Origin: Argopecten irradians
Lineage: Eukaryota; Mollusca; Bivalvia; Pectinida; Pectinidae
Direction: 5' to 3'
Length of the DNA: 64,000 bases
Assembly (NCBI RefSeq): GCF_041381155.1
Contig: NC_091134.1
Span: forward strand, 38,027,338-38,091,337
Shown here: piece after piece, positions 46,638 through 59,941 of the stretch
How the letters are laid out: each line of letters opens with the position of its first letter
How positions within the stretch are numbered: position 1 is the first letter of the stretch
Notes under the pieces: model-generated
Seen by the model: the letters and a program-made list of their open reading frames with translations, nothing else
What the model was told of the DNA's origin: nothing
Databases searched by the model: none
Position numbers and translations under genes: made by a program

Positions 46638-49600
46638 TACTCGTTATATTACAATTATGGCAGCGAAGTACCCAGAAAGTGATGATGACGAAGATTGTCA
46701 TTCCTCATCGTATCAACTAACTATTCCAAGGGTACTGATTGAAGGGGAAACGGTTTCGGAAGCAAGGGTACAGACTGAAGGCAGTACGGTAGGAAAGATA
46801 CCGGTTGAAGGAAATACGGTCGCCGACGCTAGTGATACAGAAGAAATAGATTTCAAAGGATCACAAGTTGCTTTTTATCGTTCTTGGTCGGAAGGAAGTG
46901 ACGGTAGCAATAGCAATGCTTCTCTGAATGTAGAGAGCTCAAACTTTGCGAAACTTTTTCTTTTGTCATCAAACATTTGTCAAGATGTTATGCGTGAGAT
47001 CATTCGCAAGAAGAATCCTGAAGGTTCAACAGATGCCGATTTGCATAAACTTATTTCCAACAGCGAAATGTTACGGAAAAAGGTTGATCATTACACAAGT
47101 GAGGCAATGCTTTTGTTTCCGAAAGGTGGAGAAACAGTACGCTACAATCAATTGGATTTTTCTGCAATGTATAAAGTTGTTAGGTATGCACTTCCGAACC
47201 AAATTGCACCATGCCAGTCTTGGATTACTTCACCGAAGCCTGGGTCAGAATGTCTAGTAGCATGCATAGAAAAACTTCGTAAATTTCGAAACGACTGCTC
47301 ACATTCAGCAAGTGGATCGATCAGTAAACCAAATTTCCAGGTAAAGGTCAACGAAATCACTAGTGTGATAATTCGGATTGAACATTTGCTAAAAACACCA
47401 AAGAAGTTTTCTCATCGGGTGAGGCGTCTAACGAAAGCGTCACTTTCACCACGAACGACCGAGCTAGAAGCACGGTCTGTCAATCTTGAGAGAGAAATCA
47501 AGGAGCTGAAAGGTTCTCTTGTCAAGCAGACCGAAATAACAGGTATTTCTGTTTTGGTATTTTCGAAATAGTGTTAGTTTTTAATTTTATATTTGACATT
47601 ATCTCTCCTTATTATTTCCATTTGTAAATATCAAAGTTTGGGATTGTCAAAAAACGTATAATTTCTGGCTCTAAAATAATGTAAATTTGAAAAGTCCTAG
47701 AAATAATTATCACGAGACTCAACGAATGATATTTTTAATGATATGTACTCGAGTTTGTGTAATATTTACACGAATAAAAACGAATTGAAATGCTTATGTA
47801 ATTGTTAGAAATGCAAAGTAATCATGGATAACACATTTACTCAGCAGTTACTCTAACGCAAATTGTAATGGTGACGTAAAACCTTGCATCACGATAGCTG
47901 ATTTAAGAAGAATGCTAACATGACACGCTTTAATTTCAGGCTTATTCAGCGAATGGAAAAAACATCAGCAGGAACTCCTAGAAGTGCACAGCAAGCTGGA
48001 AGACCTTTATAAAGGTATTCTACAACTATGTGCCATTTAAACTTATTGCTTACGGTATTAACGGTAACGCAACATGTAAACTTTGAATTTCAATTTGAAC
48101 CTATTGTTCTTATTTTGTTGCCGTTGGTTTTGTTTCCAAAACCGCACCAAAAATGTTATAAAAACTTCCCGCTCATAAATTAAAATTGAATTGTTATTAA
48201 TGAGGTTTTGGGGTCAGATGATAAATAGGAAAAATACAAGCATTGAGCAGATGAGTTTGATCAGATTGTTGAAAGTGTTCCCTTTATTTTGATACAGCAT
48301 CAACCTCGGATGTCGACGAAGAACTTCCATTAGTACAACGAAATCTGAATGCTGAATCCATAGGAGGTAAATATATTTAAGATAAATCAAGATAAATAAA
48401 GATATTTAAATCTAATATATAATAATTTGAAAATTTCAAATTGATAAATTGGTAAAATAATGTAATGTTACGAAACGCCATAGCTGTCAGGGATCAAGTA
48501 TACTACATAGATTTGTGTCTTCATTTGTAAAATGGTTTTATCATTGTGTGAAATGGAAACACACTATATAAGTTATTTGAAATATATTATTTTCATTGTA
48601 GTGAATACGAAACAAGATAAACTAAATCTAATTTTAAAACATATAAACATGGGCATACGGTATTGCAAATTTCCGTTTTCCAAATTACACTGTCAATATC
48701 TTTCCAAAAAAGAAACGTCACATTTCATGTGTTTTGGTTACCGAGATGAAACAGTACATAGTGTCTGCCAGATCGGTATTTATTTATTTTAACATAGATC
48801 AAACAGGTTTGTTTAATTATATTTTCTTCACGGTCACAGTTATAGACAACAAATAAATGTCAATTGGTTTGTTTTCGTTTTTAGAGTCAATGAGGGAGAC
48901 GTTCAGAGATTGCCTTGCAGAGGAAGATTTTTTCTGCGAAACCAACGGTACACGGAAAGCCAAGAAGTATTTAGATGAAAACCACTGGGTCATAATTGCG
49001 GGCCGCAAAGGTAATGGGAAAGAACGCCTTGCGCACCACTTAGTGTTATCATTAATGTCAGAGACAGAATGTCAGACACATGTATTAGACGGTGTAAATG
49101 ATGTAAGACATTGCTTTAAACAAAAATCACATGAAACTGTTGTTGTGTTGATAAGTGATGTACTTATCGATGAAGCCACAAAACGAACAATTACAAAACT
49201 GAGTAAAGAATTTTTTAAAGGTGGTTCAAAAAAATATCTTGTCATCACCTCTCTCTACACAAAACATCTAGCAGGTCTGTCAAATTTAGTCAACCTGTCG
49301 ACAAAACAATTTGAACTCACATCACAAGAAAAAACAAACATTTTGAAAGCACACCTTAATCAAAGAGCAGAAGAGGAACATATCTCTAGGAATCGTTTGT
49401 CAGAAAGAGAAATAAATGAAATTGTAAAGATGAAATGTTCATTAGAATTCCCTTTAGCATGCGCACTCTTTACATCAAAGGCCAAATACTATTCAAAGGG
49501 AGTGCTTTTCTTTCGATACCCTATAGATTATTTTTTGGGGGAATTGAAATCATTGGCAGAGGATCCGAGCAGAAAGTTGTTCTTTGATTTATTGCTCCGA

Positions 49601-52600
49601 CAACATGAAGGATCTCCTTTTCATTTTGTCAATGGCAATCAATCAAATGACATAAACGACGTAGATCTAGTCCGAAGACTGCAGAGGGATGATTTAGACC
49701 TGAGTGACCTTGCAGAAATTGGCGAAGATCTCGCTAGAGAAGGTATTCTCATTCACAAACTACCAAATACTCAAAAAGCTTTCACATTTAGCAATGAAAC
49801 AGTGGAGAAAGCAGCGCAAATTTGGTTACTAGAAACAAATTTCTCGAAGGCATTAGACCTTTTGAGTTCTGAAACTCTGTTGTATTGTGTTGAAATCGAT
49901 CCTGGTTTGGAAGAAACTTGTTTATATGTCCCAAATTCACGAGATAACAAAAGTCGTATTGCGGAAAAGGTTATTGATGACATTTTATCTAAAAGGGTAA
50001 GTGAAACAATCTGGGACTCAAGTCTAAGAAATTGGTACAACAAAGAGTTTGTGGACCTTTTGGCTGAAATTCTCGTTAAGAGACTCGAGAATAAATCCGA
50101 ACGTTATAGTATAGTCTCCTCAATATTGACAAAGTGTGTTACGCATCGTTTGCATGGTTTGTGTAAGGCCTTAGTTGAAAGACTTAGAAAGGCAACCTTC
50201 TTCGAAAGCGAATATACAGGGCTTGTATCACAAGCGTTACTCAAAGCTGCTCAAGTTCACGGTAACATGGACGTTCTAAAAGAACTCATTAAAAATGGGG
50301 CTGACATAAGTTTCTGTAAGAAATGTGCCAATAGGCCTGACACAAAACACAAATGTGCGCTTGAACATGCGGCTGAGGCAAATGATCAAGATGCAATACA
50401 TTTTCTACTGCAGTCTGGTGCAACAATTCCACACAGCAAATGGAAATTTTGGAATTTTTTGAAGGTGGCCGCCAAGTCACAAGATACGTTTGTGTGCAAT
50501 GATACTTTCATCAAACAACTCTCTGTGTGTTGTAGAAGTAAAGTAACTACTGTAAATACGAAGATGGACGAATTTGTAGAAAGGTCTTTAACTCTCAATC
50601 CAGATGACGAATATGATCGCAACCAGTTGTTCTTCAATTGTCTTTTATTGGTAGGAATAGATCATAACTTACATGATGTTTTTAAATCAACTGTAATTCA
50701 CACTCAGAAATTACCGAAGGACAATCAAGGAGAAAACTCTTGCCACAAAATTCTTGACTCATTCCTTGATCCTGATATGGAATTTCGTACATTGGGCACA
50801 CTTGCAAATGTGGAGTTTGACATGCTCAACGAGAGGAATAACTCTGGATGGACCCCTTTACTGAAAGCTGTTTCACTTCAGAAGAGCGACAGAATATTGT
50901 CACAGATGCTACTTCAAAATGCCAACGCTGACATAACAGATTCTAATGGAAGAACTGCACTACATTTGGCAATTTCATCACAGTATCCCGACACCTGGGT
51001 CCTTCAATTCGTAAAGGCATTATCAGGACCCACTATCAAATGTATGGATATAACGAGTGCTACTCATCTTCGTCTATGTTTGGAAAAAGGTCGCCATCGC
51101 ATTGGCACTCTGCAACAACTGCTTGCACTACATAGAAAGGAGGGCACATTACCGACTTCTTTAGTACACGATTGTCTTGATATGTCATTAACCGAGGAAG
51201 AAATGTTGGAAACCTTATCGGTCCTGAAACAAGTCGGTGCAGACCCGAATACCGAGGATTCCTGTAAGTCAAAACCGTTGGCAAAGGCTATGAAGCTTTC
51301 ATATTTCAGCATTGTTATCACTTTGCTTGAATGGAAAGCAGAAGTAGAAGATATAGACAGTCAACAAAACACACTATTACACTATTGTAGCTTGCTCGAT
51401 GCACCAAGCGGACAAAAACTTCTCGACGGATATAGCAAATATCACCCAAACAATGATGTCATTGTCAATAGGAAGAACGAAACTGGGAAAAATGCAATAA
51501 TGGCCTACTTAGCCGAGCCTACTACCGTGTGCAGCACGAGCATTCTCTGGCGGTTACTAAATATGGAACCAGATCTCACATTGCAAGACGAAAACGGAAA
51601 TACAGCGTTACATTACTTAATGCAGTCTACGCTACCTGATGAAGATGTTTTAGACTTTACCCAAGTTATGGTCAACGATTTATTCGCATCTGTTTCTATC
51701 TGCAACAAGCGTTCTTTGAGTCCGCTGATGGCAGCGTTTACTGCTGGGAAATCCCGATACAATACCGTAAAGTTTCTCTTGTCAATGCAAGAATACCAAA
51801 CCCCTATACAGTCTACTGAAAGGGGAGTCCTTCATCATTGCATTACAAGTTGTATGGAAGATGAAGAAGTACATGAAATATCTGAAATTTTGATTCATCA
51901 ATGTGGGATATCCACACACGAGAGCGATGACAATGGGCTATCCCCCTTCCTTGCATCCATTAAACACCAGTCATCGCGATGCAAAACAATTGCCTTGATT
52001 CTCAAATGCTCTTCAAGAGAATTGTGCGATGTCGTGCTTTCAGACCTCATAAAACACAACAGACTTGATGCAGATATTCTGCAAGCAATACACACGGCAA
52101 ATATTCCTATTTTCAAGCCAACTGAAAAACAAGGGTACTCAATATTCCATTTTCTCCTTCACAATGCCAGTCATTCTCTTGTATTCCACGATCTTTTGAC
52201 TGCTGCATTGCTTTTTGAACACGACATTAACCATATTGACTCAGAGGGTCTTTCGCCATTATTTCATGCATGCAGAGATACTTATCCCGAGTCGGTCGTC
52301 ACTTGGTTTTTGATGAACGGTGCTAGGGGGCACATATCAACAAGGCACGAATCCGCCTTACATCTGTGTATTAGGTCAAAACGAAATGACACAGAAACAA
52401 TGAATATCGTTCGAGGCTTCCTTCGAAACAAATGTGTAGCAATCGACGCTTGCGATTCATACCACACAACGCCTCTGGCAGAAGCTGTTTGTCAGGGAAA
52501 GCTGGTCACAACAAAAGTCTTACTAGAACACGGAGCGGACCCCAACCTCCCCGACAGAGAAAATAGAACGGTATTGCACCATAGCGTAGCAGGGAAATGG

Positions 52601-53161
52601 TCCGACCAAAAAGCCTGTGCATTTCTGCAGTTGTTTCTACCATTATGTCAGATCGATCGCAAAGATGGCGATGACCGTACTGCCTTACATGTGGCTGCAG
52701 CCCATGACTCCTTCAGTAGAATATTCAGTATATTAAAGCTACTAACCGCTGGTAGCAAAACAAAGATGGTAGACCGCCTCGGTCGGTCACCTCTGCATAA
52801 TACATTAAAGCTCATAACAAGTAATGTAGCATGTTGCAAGTTGGAAAGGCTGTGTCGCATTCAGCTATTTCTTCATTTTGGGATAAGTCCCATCTGCAAG
52901 GATGATAATGGCGAAAAGCCGATTGACATATGCAAGAATAAAACAATGCTGGACGAAATTAGACTTTTGAACAAAGAACTTGATGCATTAGAGCCATGTG
53001 AACAGATTCTGTCGATGTTACAGGTAGGCGAAAATGGCTTGGATCCGGAACTTCCTACATTTACTGAAGATTCCGGTAAAAGGGTTATAACCGAGCGCAT
53101 GTTTAATTTGATGGAGAAAATCGCTTACCAGTTACATGATATTGATATGTCATCATGTTGA
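46638..53161 (+). CDS. HEPN - coiled coil - P-loop (STAND-like) - ankyrin repeat protein
   Basis: Coding exons are 46657-47542, 47940-48014, 48298-48366 and 48885-53161. All internal joins are phase 1, giving 1768 aa. The acceptor TTTTCGTTACAG at 46637, 19 bases before the ATG, implies a leader exon. After an acidic N-terminus, residues about 92-245 form a DZIP3-like HEPN domain with RNDCSH (R211, H216), the Rx4H ribonuclease-type motif. A coiled coil (about 265-320) and two short phase 1-1 exons form a linker. The 4.3-kb last exon begins an NTPase: Walker A-like GRKGNGKE (383-390) and Walker B-like VVVLISDVLIDE (429-440). The usual Ser/Thr after Lys is Glu here. Residues about 800-1690 hold a dozen or more degenerate ankyrin repeats (GNTALHYLM, DDRTALHVAA, LLEHGADPNLPD). 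The layout is that of an NLR-like immune receptor with a repeat sensor and a HEPN effector; ligand and activity are unknown. Confidence 0.88.
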
Positions 53162-53477
53162 AACTATCCTATTTACCTCTGCTGCATTTCTATAACTTGG
53201 TTCAATCATCATTTGTAGTCGTTTCAAAATTACCATGACTGACAACTATTTAAGCAAACTCAAAAGTTTCCTTAAAAAGTAATTAAGGGAGTCAATGACG
53301 GATCTATACAATATTATTACCCTAACAGAAGTCTTATTACATGAGAGACATAGTATATAGATCATATTAGCATAAAAGCGATAGTCAAATATAGTCAACG
53401 TTTCATTTGAAGAAATAATTGTTGACACATTCATTTCAAATCTAACACCTCTATAAAATAATCAGTGATGTTTTACC

Positions 53478-53600
53478 TTGTATTCCGTCTCTGCATATCA
53501 CTTTCTGGTAGGTACCCTTGACGTTATACTAGCAACCACATGGCGTTACAACAAATGCATTCCCACATGAGTAGATAATACTGTAATATGGAAATGTAAG
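53478..53600. mobile_element. TIR element (CATATTACAGAGTT family), copy 4
   Basis: The left TATTCCGTCTCTGCATATCA and right ATAATACTGTAATATGGAAA segments are inverted relatives of copies 1 to 3. This is the shortest and most diverged copy; its TGACGTCA is degraded. Confidence 0.6.
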
Positions 53601-53910
53601 ATAGATAAAAGAATATCATTGCAAGACATTTGAAGAAAAGATCTTATCCTGCTTTCACAAATATTTGATAAAAAAAATATCAAAACAATCTCGAAAACTA
53701 ATTTTTAACATTTAAAATTTTGAACAAATAGCTGATTTGACTTATTTTAGGCCAAGCTGCAAAAAAGACAGTGCCTTTCTCACGAAAAAAAAATGTTTAA
53801 ATTGACGAGCCTTATTTTCAATTTCCTTGAAACGTGGTATGAGGATACATAGCACTATTTTTACTGAATAAAACACTTTACAAAAGAAAACCAAAATCTA
53901 GAACATACCT

Positions 53911-54052
53911 GGGTTAAAGTCGAATTTTCTTACCTGAATTTATATATGGTTATATAAATATTTTGTCGTATGATGTAAACATGGGTTAAGGTCGAATTTT
54001 CTTACCTGAATTTATATATGGTTATATAAATATTTTGTCGTATGATGTAAAC
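53911..54052. repeat. 72-bp tandem duplication
   Basis: Two adjacent copies (53911-53982 and 53983-54052) begin GGGTTAAAGTCGAATTTTCT and GGGTTAAGGTCGAATTTTCT and are otherwise nearly identical. It is a recent tandem duplication in intergenic DNA. Confidence 0.95.
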
Positions 54053-55560
54053 AAACTTGATGAAAACAAACTTGTTTTTGCATATTTCGCGAGCGATAGA
54101 AAATCGCGTGAAAATGTTTCAAAGTAAAACAAAAGAAATAAAACCGTCCTGAAAAAACTCTGCGTGAAAACGCAAAATTAAGTTTGCGCGAAAATAAGCT
54201 GGTTTACAGTTATATCAACTTCAGGTGTATTACTCAAATATACTGGAGGTTGTTCAATGATTTAGAACTTTGTGTATATTATGTAGCACTCTGTCGTGGT
54301 ACGGTACATCTATATGTATCTATATCTGATATTGAGAGAGAAACCCATTGTTAGCAGTATAACACATGTCTGATTTTATTCATCGAACAATACTTGTCTT
54401 TTATATTTTATGATTGTGTCTTTTTATCGTAATGTTGTACTTTGCACATATTCTAAAGCGACCAGTGTTATAATCAAAATATTCAGATCAAAATTTTAAA
54501 TGATTTTTTAGAGTAATGTCAAAATTATATATATTATATGTCAATTAGAATGTGCAATTACGTTCATATTTGAGCTGTGACTTTTGAGCGTGTTTATTCT
54601 ATATATTTTTGTATGCGGGGACAACTGGTATGATAAAGGAATTATATTGTTTCTGGTGCTGTTTGTCATGTGACTTTTTGTTTACATCATCAACGGAATA
54701 GCATCATACGCAATATACAGTTTTCGTCGCCTGAATTACATACTGTTGCTAAAAACAGTTTTGTTGTTCTGCTTCTCCTTTATCAAATGCCAAGTTCATA
54801 AACGATTATTTGTTAAATAACAAATATGTGCTAAAACATTATACAGTTGTTGACTGGACTTGAGGGCAACAGATGATTTATTAGAACCGAAGACAAACTG
54901 TTTCGGTCTCGGGCAACAATTTGTGTGAGGGTCCAACAAATCATTTGTTGCCCGAAAACCCAGTCGATAACTGTTTTGTTATACCCAATTGTGACGCCAC
55001 TCCCGTCCAACAGCACAGACCGCTCCACGGAACAGTTCATTTATTGGCATTTTTGTCAATAGAGTTTATATAGAAAATATTTGATGGTGGTATAACAATG
55101 TAAATTGTTGAATGTTCGTCATTGGTTACTGGTTTTGTTATCAAATAGGACATGTATAATTATATCTTATATACATTATGTTTATACACTTATTATAACG
55201 TATAAACATGTAAACATGTATTAAGTTAAATTGCGCGAGATGTTTCAAAATGTGTACAATTTAACAAATTATGTTACTGTACTATAACACAAAACTGTAT
55301 AATGTATATGTACAACAAAAGCATAATGCATGTATTTTCTTTTAAGTGATTTTTTCTCATTACATTGAAATATTCTTATGACAAAAAGTATTGCATTTGT
55401 GTATCGAATATTTTTTAACAAATGTTTGCTTTATTTTGTAAAATATTTTGCAAGCCAAGACTTCTGATTAGCACGTTACAATCTACGAACGTGAGTGTAA
55501 CGTAATCAGAAATCATGGCTATCGAAGATGCTTGTAAAATTAGTTGGATTGGTTTAATTA

Positions 55561-56163
55561 CAGGGTGTCCCATAAACTATGTTACACTTTCAAAGGTTAA
55601 TCTTTTGATACAGAACGTAAATCACCAATAACTCATTTTCAATAAGCCTGCAATAAGATTTTTTGTTGTTTATCTAGACTATAAAGGTAATCTTAGCAAC
55701 GATTTTGATGAAAGTCACATTGCTGCAATATATGGTCAAAACGACGTTATCATAGACATATGAGCACTTCAGTACACTAGTATCGAGTATTAAATATCAT
55801 TTTCTAATGTCTTATTGTACAAATGGAGAACTTTTTCTGGTATTGTTGATTAAATAATACACACAGAGAAAGAATTGGATTTGTTGAGGGCTGTGGCATT
55901 CGAGGACTAAAATCACTTTTTCTTAAACGTATTGACCATTTCTCATTACCTGTATAATGTCTTCTTGACGTGGCAATGTCTTAAATGTGGTGACGTCATT
56001 ATGACATCAATGCTTTTTAATAGAATCAAAACATTCCGTTATATTGTTCATATCATAAAACTTTCGATTGCATGTCTTCATATACCATAACTATGCATAA
56101 CTTTTCGCTGCTCATGTATGTCAAAAGCTATAACATTTTGAAAGTGAATTATGGGACACCCTG
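55561..56163. mobile_element. Mariner/Tc1-type MITE, 603 bp, TA target
   Basis: The ends CAGGGTGTCCCATAAACT and the complement of CAGGGTGTCCCATAATTC are inverted. The similarity extends about 45 bp with one 6-base gap (CACTTTCAAA on both sides). TA flanks the element at 55559-55560 and 56164-56165. There is no transposase ORF, so it is non-autonomous. Confidence 0.85.
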
Positions 56164-58980
56164 TATATGGCAAATTGAGGTTATCATGTTGGGGATTTGA
56201 AACACAAGGAAGGCAACTATAATAAAATTCAAAATGACGACCATGAGGTTGGTCAGATGTTTTTTGAACAGTCCATTACGATTGCATTTAGCCTGTCAAA
56301 ATACTCTCAATTCAATATAGTGGCCAACCCATAGCCAATGTTAAGATCTCTTGGATCCGGTTGTTTTTCAAATCGGTCACCTAAAATATTCATATTGAAT
56401 ATGAGCATGTCTTTAAAGTAAGGGGTAATTAGAACTTTCACAAACGACGTTTGTAAGCTAGTCACTTTTAAGCTAATGTCTGTGCAGTAGTTGTGATACC
56501 AATACTTTTAGGGACTCTGTTTCTTAATCGAAGTGTTATCAACGGCAAGAAATAATTTAATGATCTCTTTTTGAGAAAAAAATAACAAATTTCCATATGC
56601 AATATAGTTTGCTTTTTTTCCAGTATAATTTTCATTTATACGATTTATTTGTCAATGAGTTGAAATTATTATTATTTACATATTATTTCAATTATATACG
56701 AAAAAAAATCTTGGAAACTTTTTGATACTTGTACTTAAATGCTTGATTTAAACATGTAATATTTTATGTAAATGTATACATGAATTGTCTTTATGTGAAA
56801 ATTCTCAAGGTGAAATCTATTGTTTATCATTATTATTATTTGATACTATATTATATAATTAATAAAACAAATATTAACGATGTGTGCCTGCCTTATGTTT
56901 TGTATGAATATACATTAAAACGCATTTATCACGAACATGCATATAACGAATTTATGATTATAACGTAATGATTGAATTTCATATGTTACACTCATTTCTA
57001 TTAGTTAAATCTTTGAGGGTTTTTTCCATAGACCGAAAGAATTGTACGTCAATTACTATGACGTCATATATACAAAACGGTTTCGCATGGAATTTCAAAA
57101 GTGGCACAATCATTGGCCAAACGGAATTATTGGATAAGATATCACTGCGCCACAACTCAATTTTTTTTTTGTTTTTGTTTTTTTGTTTTTTGTTTTGTTT
57201 TTTTGTAAAAGTAAGTAAAATCACGGATATATATGCCTAATTAGTAGCTGAGTGAGTTAGTTAAATTATAAGCAAAATTCTTAATATCTTTTGGGGTTAT
57301 GAAGTCATAGACCAAAAACGGACGGACATTCTTTTTCATAAACGCTTCATCCCCTTCAGGATTCCTATAAGATATTTTAACGAGTTTATAACGAACTATT
57401 CTTATACCAAAGCGATTGTGCTGGTCCCTGAGGTTCGCTATAACCGTCACTTAGAAAGTGATAATAAAAATATAAGTAAACCATTAGATGTTGTAATTCG
57501 AGAAAAAATATTTAGTCAACGTTGTTTCATAATCGGTACAATGAACATAAATATAGATTTATATTCTTAGCTAGTTATTGAATAATTGGGACAAAAGATT
57601 TTAAGACGTGAAAATATTCATTTTTTAGAATAGACGACAAATACCTAAAAACATATACTACAGATCGTAATCTTAAATAACTGGTTCGGTTTATACTAAA
57701 TAATTACATTACATGAGCAACATCTGAGCCTATTTCTCGAAACAATTAGTCTAAAGGCAATACATAAAATTTAAAATTTATATCTATCCTTAGATCACTA
57801 AGTAAACATTTCGAATGAAGTCTTTGTTTCGAGAAATCAGGATATGATTTTGTTAAAGAACCACGACGCTTATTAAGACATAATGATAATACAATGATAA
57901 AAACTTGTAACGGATACGTAAACTAAAGAGCTGTATGGAAATTGAGTGTTCCGAAGGGGTTTCAACAGTGACACAACACATAACAATATAGGTGAAATCG
58001 TACCAAATCATAATTTACAATGTTGTCAATTAGCTGGTGACAATGCAGCTACAAAGTGTACCAAGAACAAGTCTGGAATACATTTTGGATACAGTCATGA
58101 TACTATCCATCAACGGAAAGTAAATCATCATGTTTATCATATGGCGTATGTTGTCCCTGCTGGTATTGTGTTATAAAACAGAGGTAAGATAGACATGGTC
58201 GATAAAATGTTATTTAATTGGGGAGTATTTAATAGATCCTCAACCTTTCTGTAATTTCAATTTTGGAATAAAATGTTTGAACAAAAATCTTAAGCGTAAT
58301 ACATTGATCCGCAATCGTTTTTATCTTCTTAGCAACAACTTTCCTCCGATAATGTATCAAGATGGCTTATTTGAGTGATTCTCAATCGTCTAAAATCAGA
58401 CAGAAAAAACCTCTAATCTTTATTTCTCTGTTTTCTAGAATTTTTCCTATTGGGTATCCTAACAAAAAAACTATTAAGTCTATCAATTGATATTACTGTT
58501 AGTTTCATCGGTTTTCCTTGACAACGGCAGAAATTCTACATGGAAGTTGGTTCATTCATTAAAAGTTCGATATATTTGTGCTATTTCCATATTCCTTTAC
58601 CGTTTCCTAACGACAATGACATCCACACTACATAAATAATTAAGAAACCTCTGCAATACTATACAGTATAATTATATTTGTGTTAACACAAGCGAATTTT
58701 ATACAGATTCAAAGTAAATACTCAAGAACGTGCAAATTGTTTATATTGATATGTAGATATCATATTGAAGCTTAGTTAATCTTTTTTAATATTTTTAATT
58801 TAATAAATTAAATGCCAACATATTTAATAAATCTCTATATAATAAAACATAATTTATAATATACAATCGGAATAAATAAGAACAGCTAACAATTTCATGA
58901 CGGGATTTGACAGAATTACTCACAACAGGACAAAAGGAAGTGAAACATTTTGTCCAGGAAATCATGCATGCCATTTTTAA

Positions 58981-59377
58981 AGGTCCACTACCTTTCCGAA
59001 ACAGCTTTTATTTTTTAAAATGGGAATAGAAAACGAGGTCGATAATTTTGTAGAGTCGCAAAAGTTATTAACTTACCGTTAATACTACACTCATCATCAT
59101 CGTAGGAAAAAATAATTAAAATAAATAAAATGTTAATTTCATAACGCGGGTCGTCTTATGTTTCCCGCCGTCGTCCTAAATACCGCGCGGTAGTTGATTA
59201 TTACTGCGCCAGACGGCAAAACAGCGAAGTGGATCTCGACATTTATCACATATTACGCAGGAAATCTTGCATTTGTTTGGTGTTGTTACCTCATCTTAGG
59301 CCATCGATATGTATATTCTTATGTTATTAATGTTTTCAAGAAACCTTTAAATTTTGCTCCGGAAAGGTAGTGGGCCT
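58981..59377. mobile_element. TTAA MITE, copy C, 397 bp
   Basis: Its ends are AGGTCCACTACCTTTCCG and the complement of AGGCCCACTACCTTTCCGGA. It is flanked by TTAA at 58977-58980 and 59378-59381. It is collinear with copies A and B (43430-44205) and has both ends, so it is the best reference copy in the window. Confidence 0.88.
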
Positions 59378-59845
59378 TTAACATTGTTATCGATTCCATG
59401 TTTCATTAGCTGGATGAATCAGGATCAATTTTATTTACATAATTATTATCTGTTTAATATGTTAGTAATGAATCACCGAGCGTATTTCACAGTATATTTC
59501 TACATATCCATGCAAATAGGCTATAATAAACAGCATTATACCCAATATCTAACAAAAAGATACGCATATCCAACCAGTTAGGTGATGCACTCCTTATCTA
59601 ACAAAAGCAGATGGGGACGGTCGGGTGACCACACTGAGTCGCTTTCTGGTGACAACCAGGTGGATTTTTGAGCATGTCAATTAATACATCAGGAAAGCAT
59701 GCAAACATATCAAATATAGGCAGACATAACAGCTATATTTAGTCCCCTACATGCGGCGGCTGTTATCGTCCATGACTTCTTAGTAAACCATATTGACCTT
59801 TCACCTAACCTATTTGCATACAATTAGGTCGTAATGCAGATCCGG

Positions 59846-59941
59846 TATAAAACAAACGTTTATATATGCGTCTGCATATCGATCAGACACCGGTTGGAGA
59901 GCGTCTTATACATGTCTACACTGGATCGGACATTTGTAAAG
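59846..59941 (+). promoter_or_regulatory. Candidate promoter and leader exon of the second HEPN gene
   Basis: A TATAAAA box (59846-59852) lies about 30 bases before a possible start near 59880. A candidate leader exon ends at 59941 with the donor AAAG/GTAATT. It contains a short in-frame ATG run (MSTLDRTFVK) that does not connect in frame to the next plausible exon, so it is probably untranslated. An octamer-like ATTTGCAT lies about 35 bases before the TATA box. The link to the gene starting at 61433 is by position only. Confidence 0.35.

Larger units (their letters stand above)
53162..59845. other. Intergenic region between the two HEPN genes
   Basis: No coding exon was recognised. A candidate poly-A signal for the upstream gene is AATAAA at 53867-53872. 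The region holds a TIR element copy, a 72-bp duplication, a mariner-type MITE and a TTAA MITE, listed separately. Around 56880-57450 are GTTATAACGAA-like and TTCGCTATAACC segments that resemble an old dispersed repeat; the 69-codon minus-strand frame there (57241-57450) has no recognisable family. Confidence 0.6.

Noticed and set aside
57241-57450. 69-codon minus-strand frame that looks protein-like
   Set aside because: No family resemblance, no splice context, and the surrounding ATAACGAA/TTCGCTATAACC segments suggest an old dispersed repeat.
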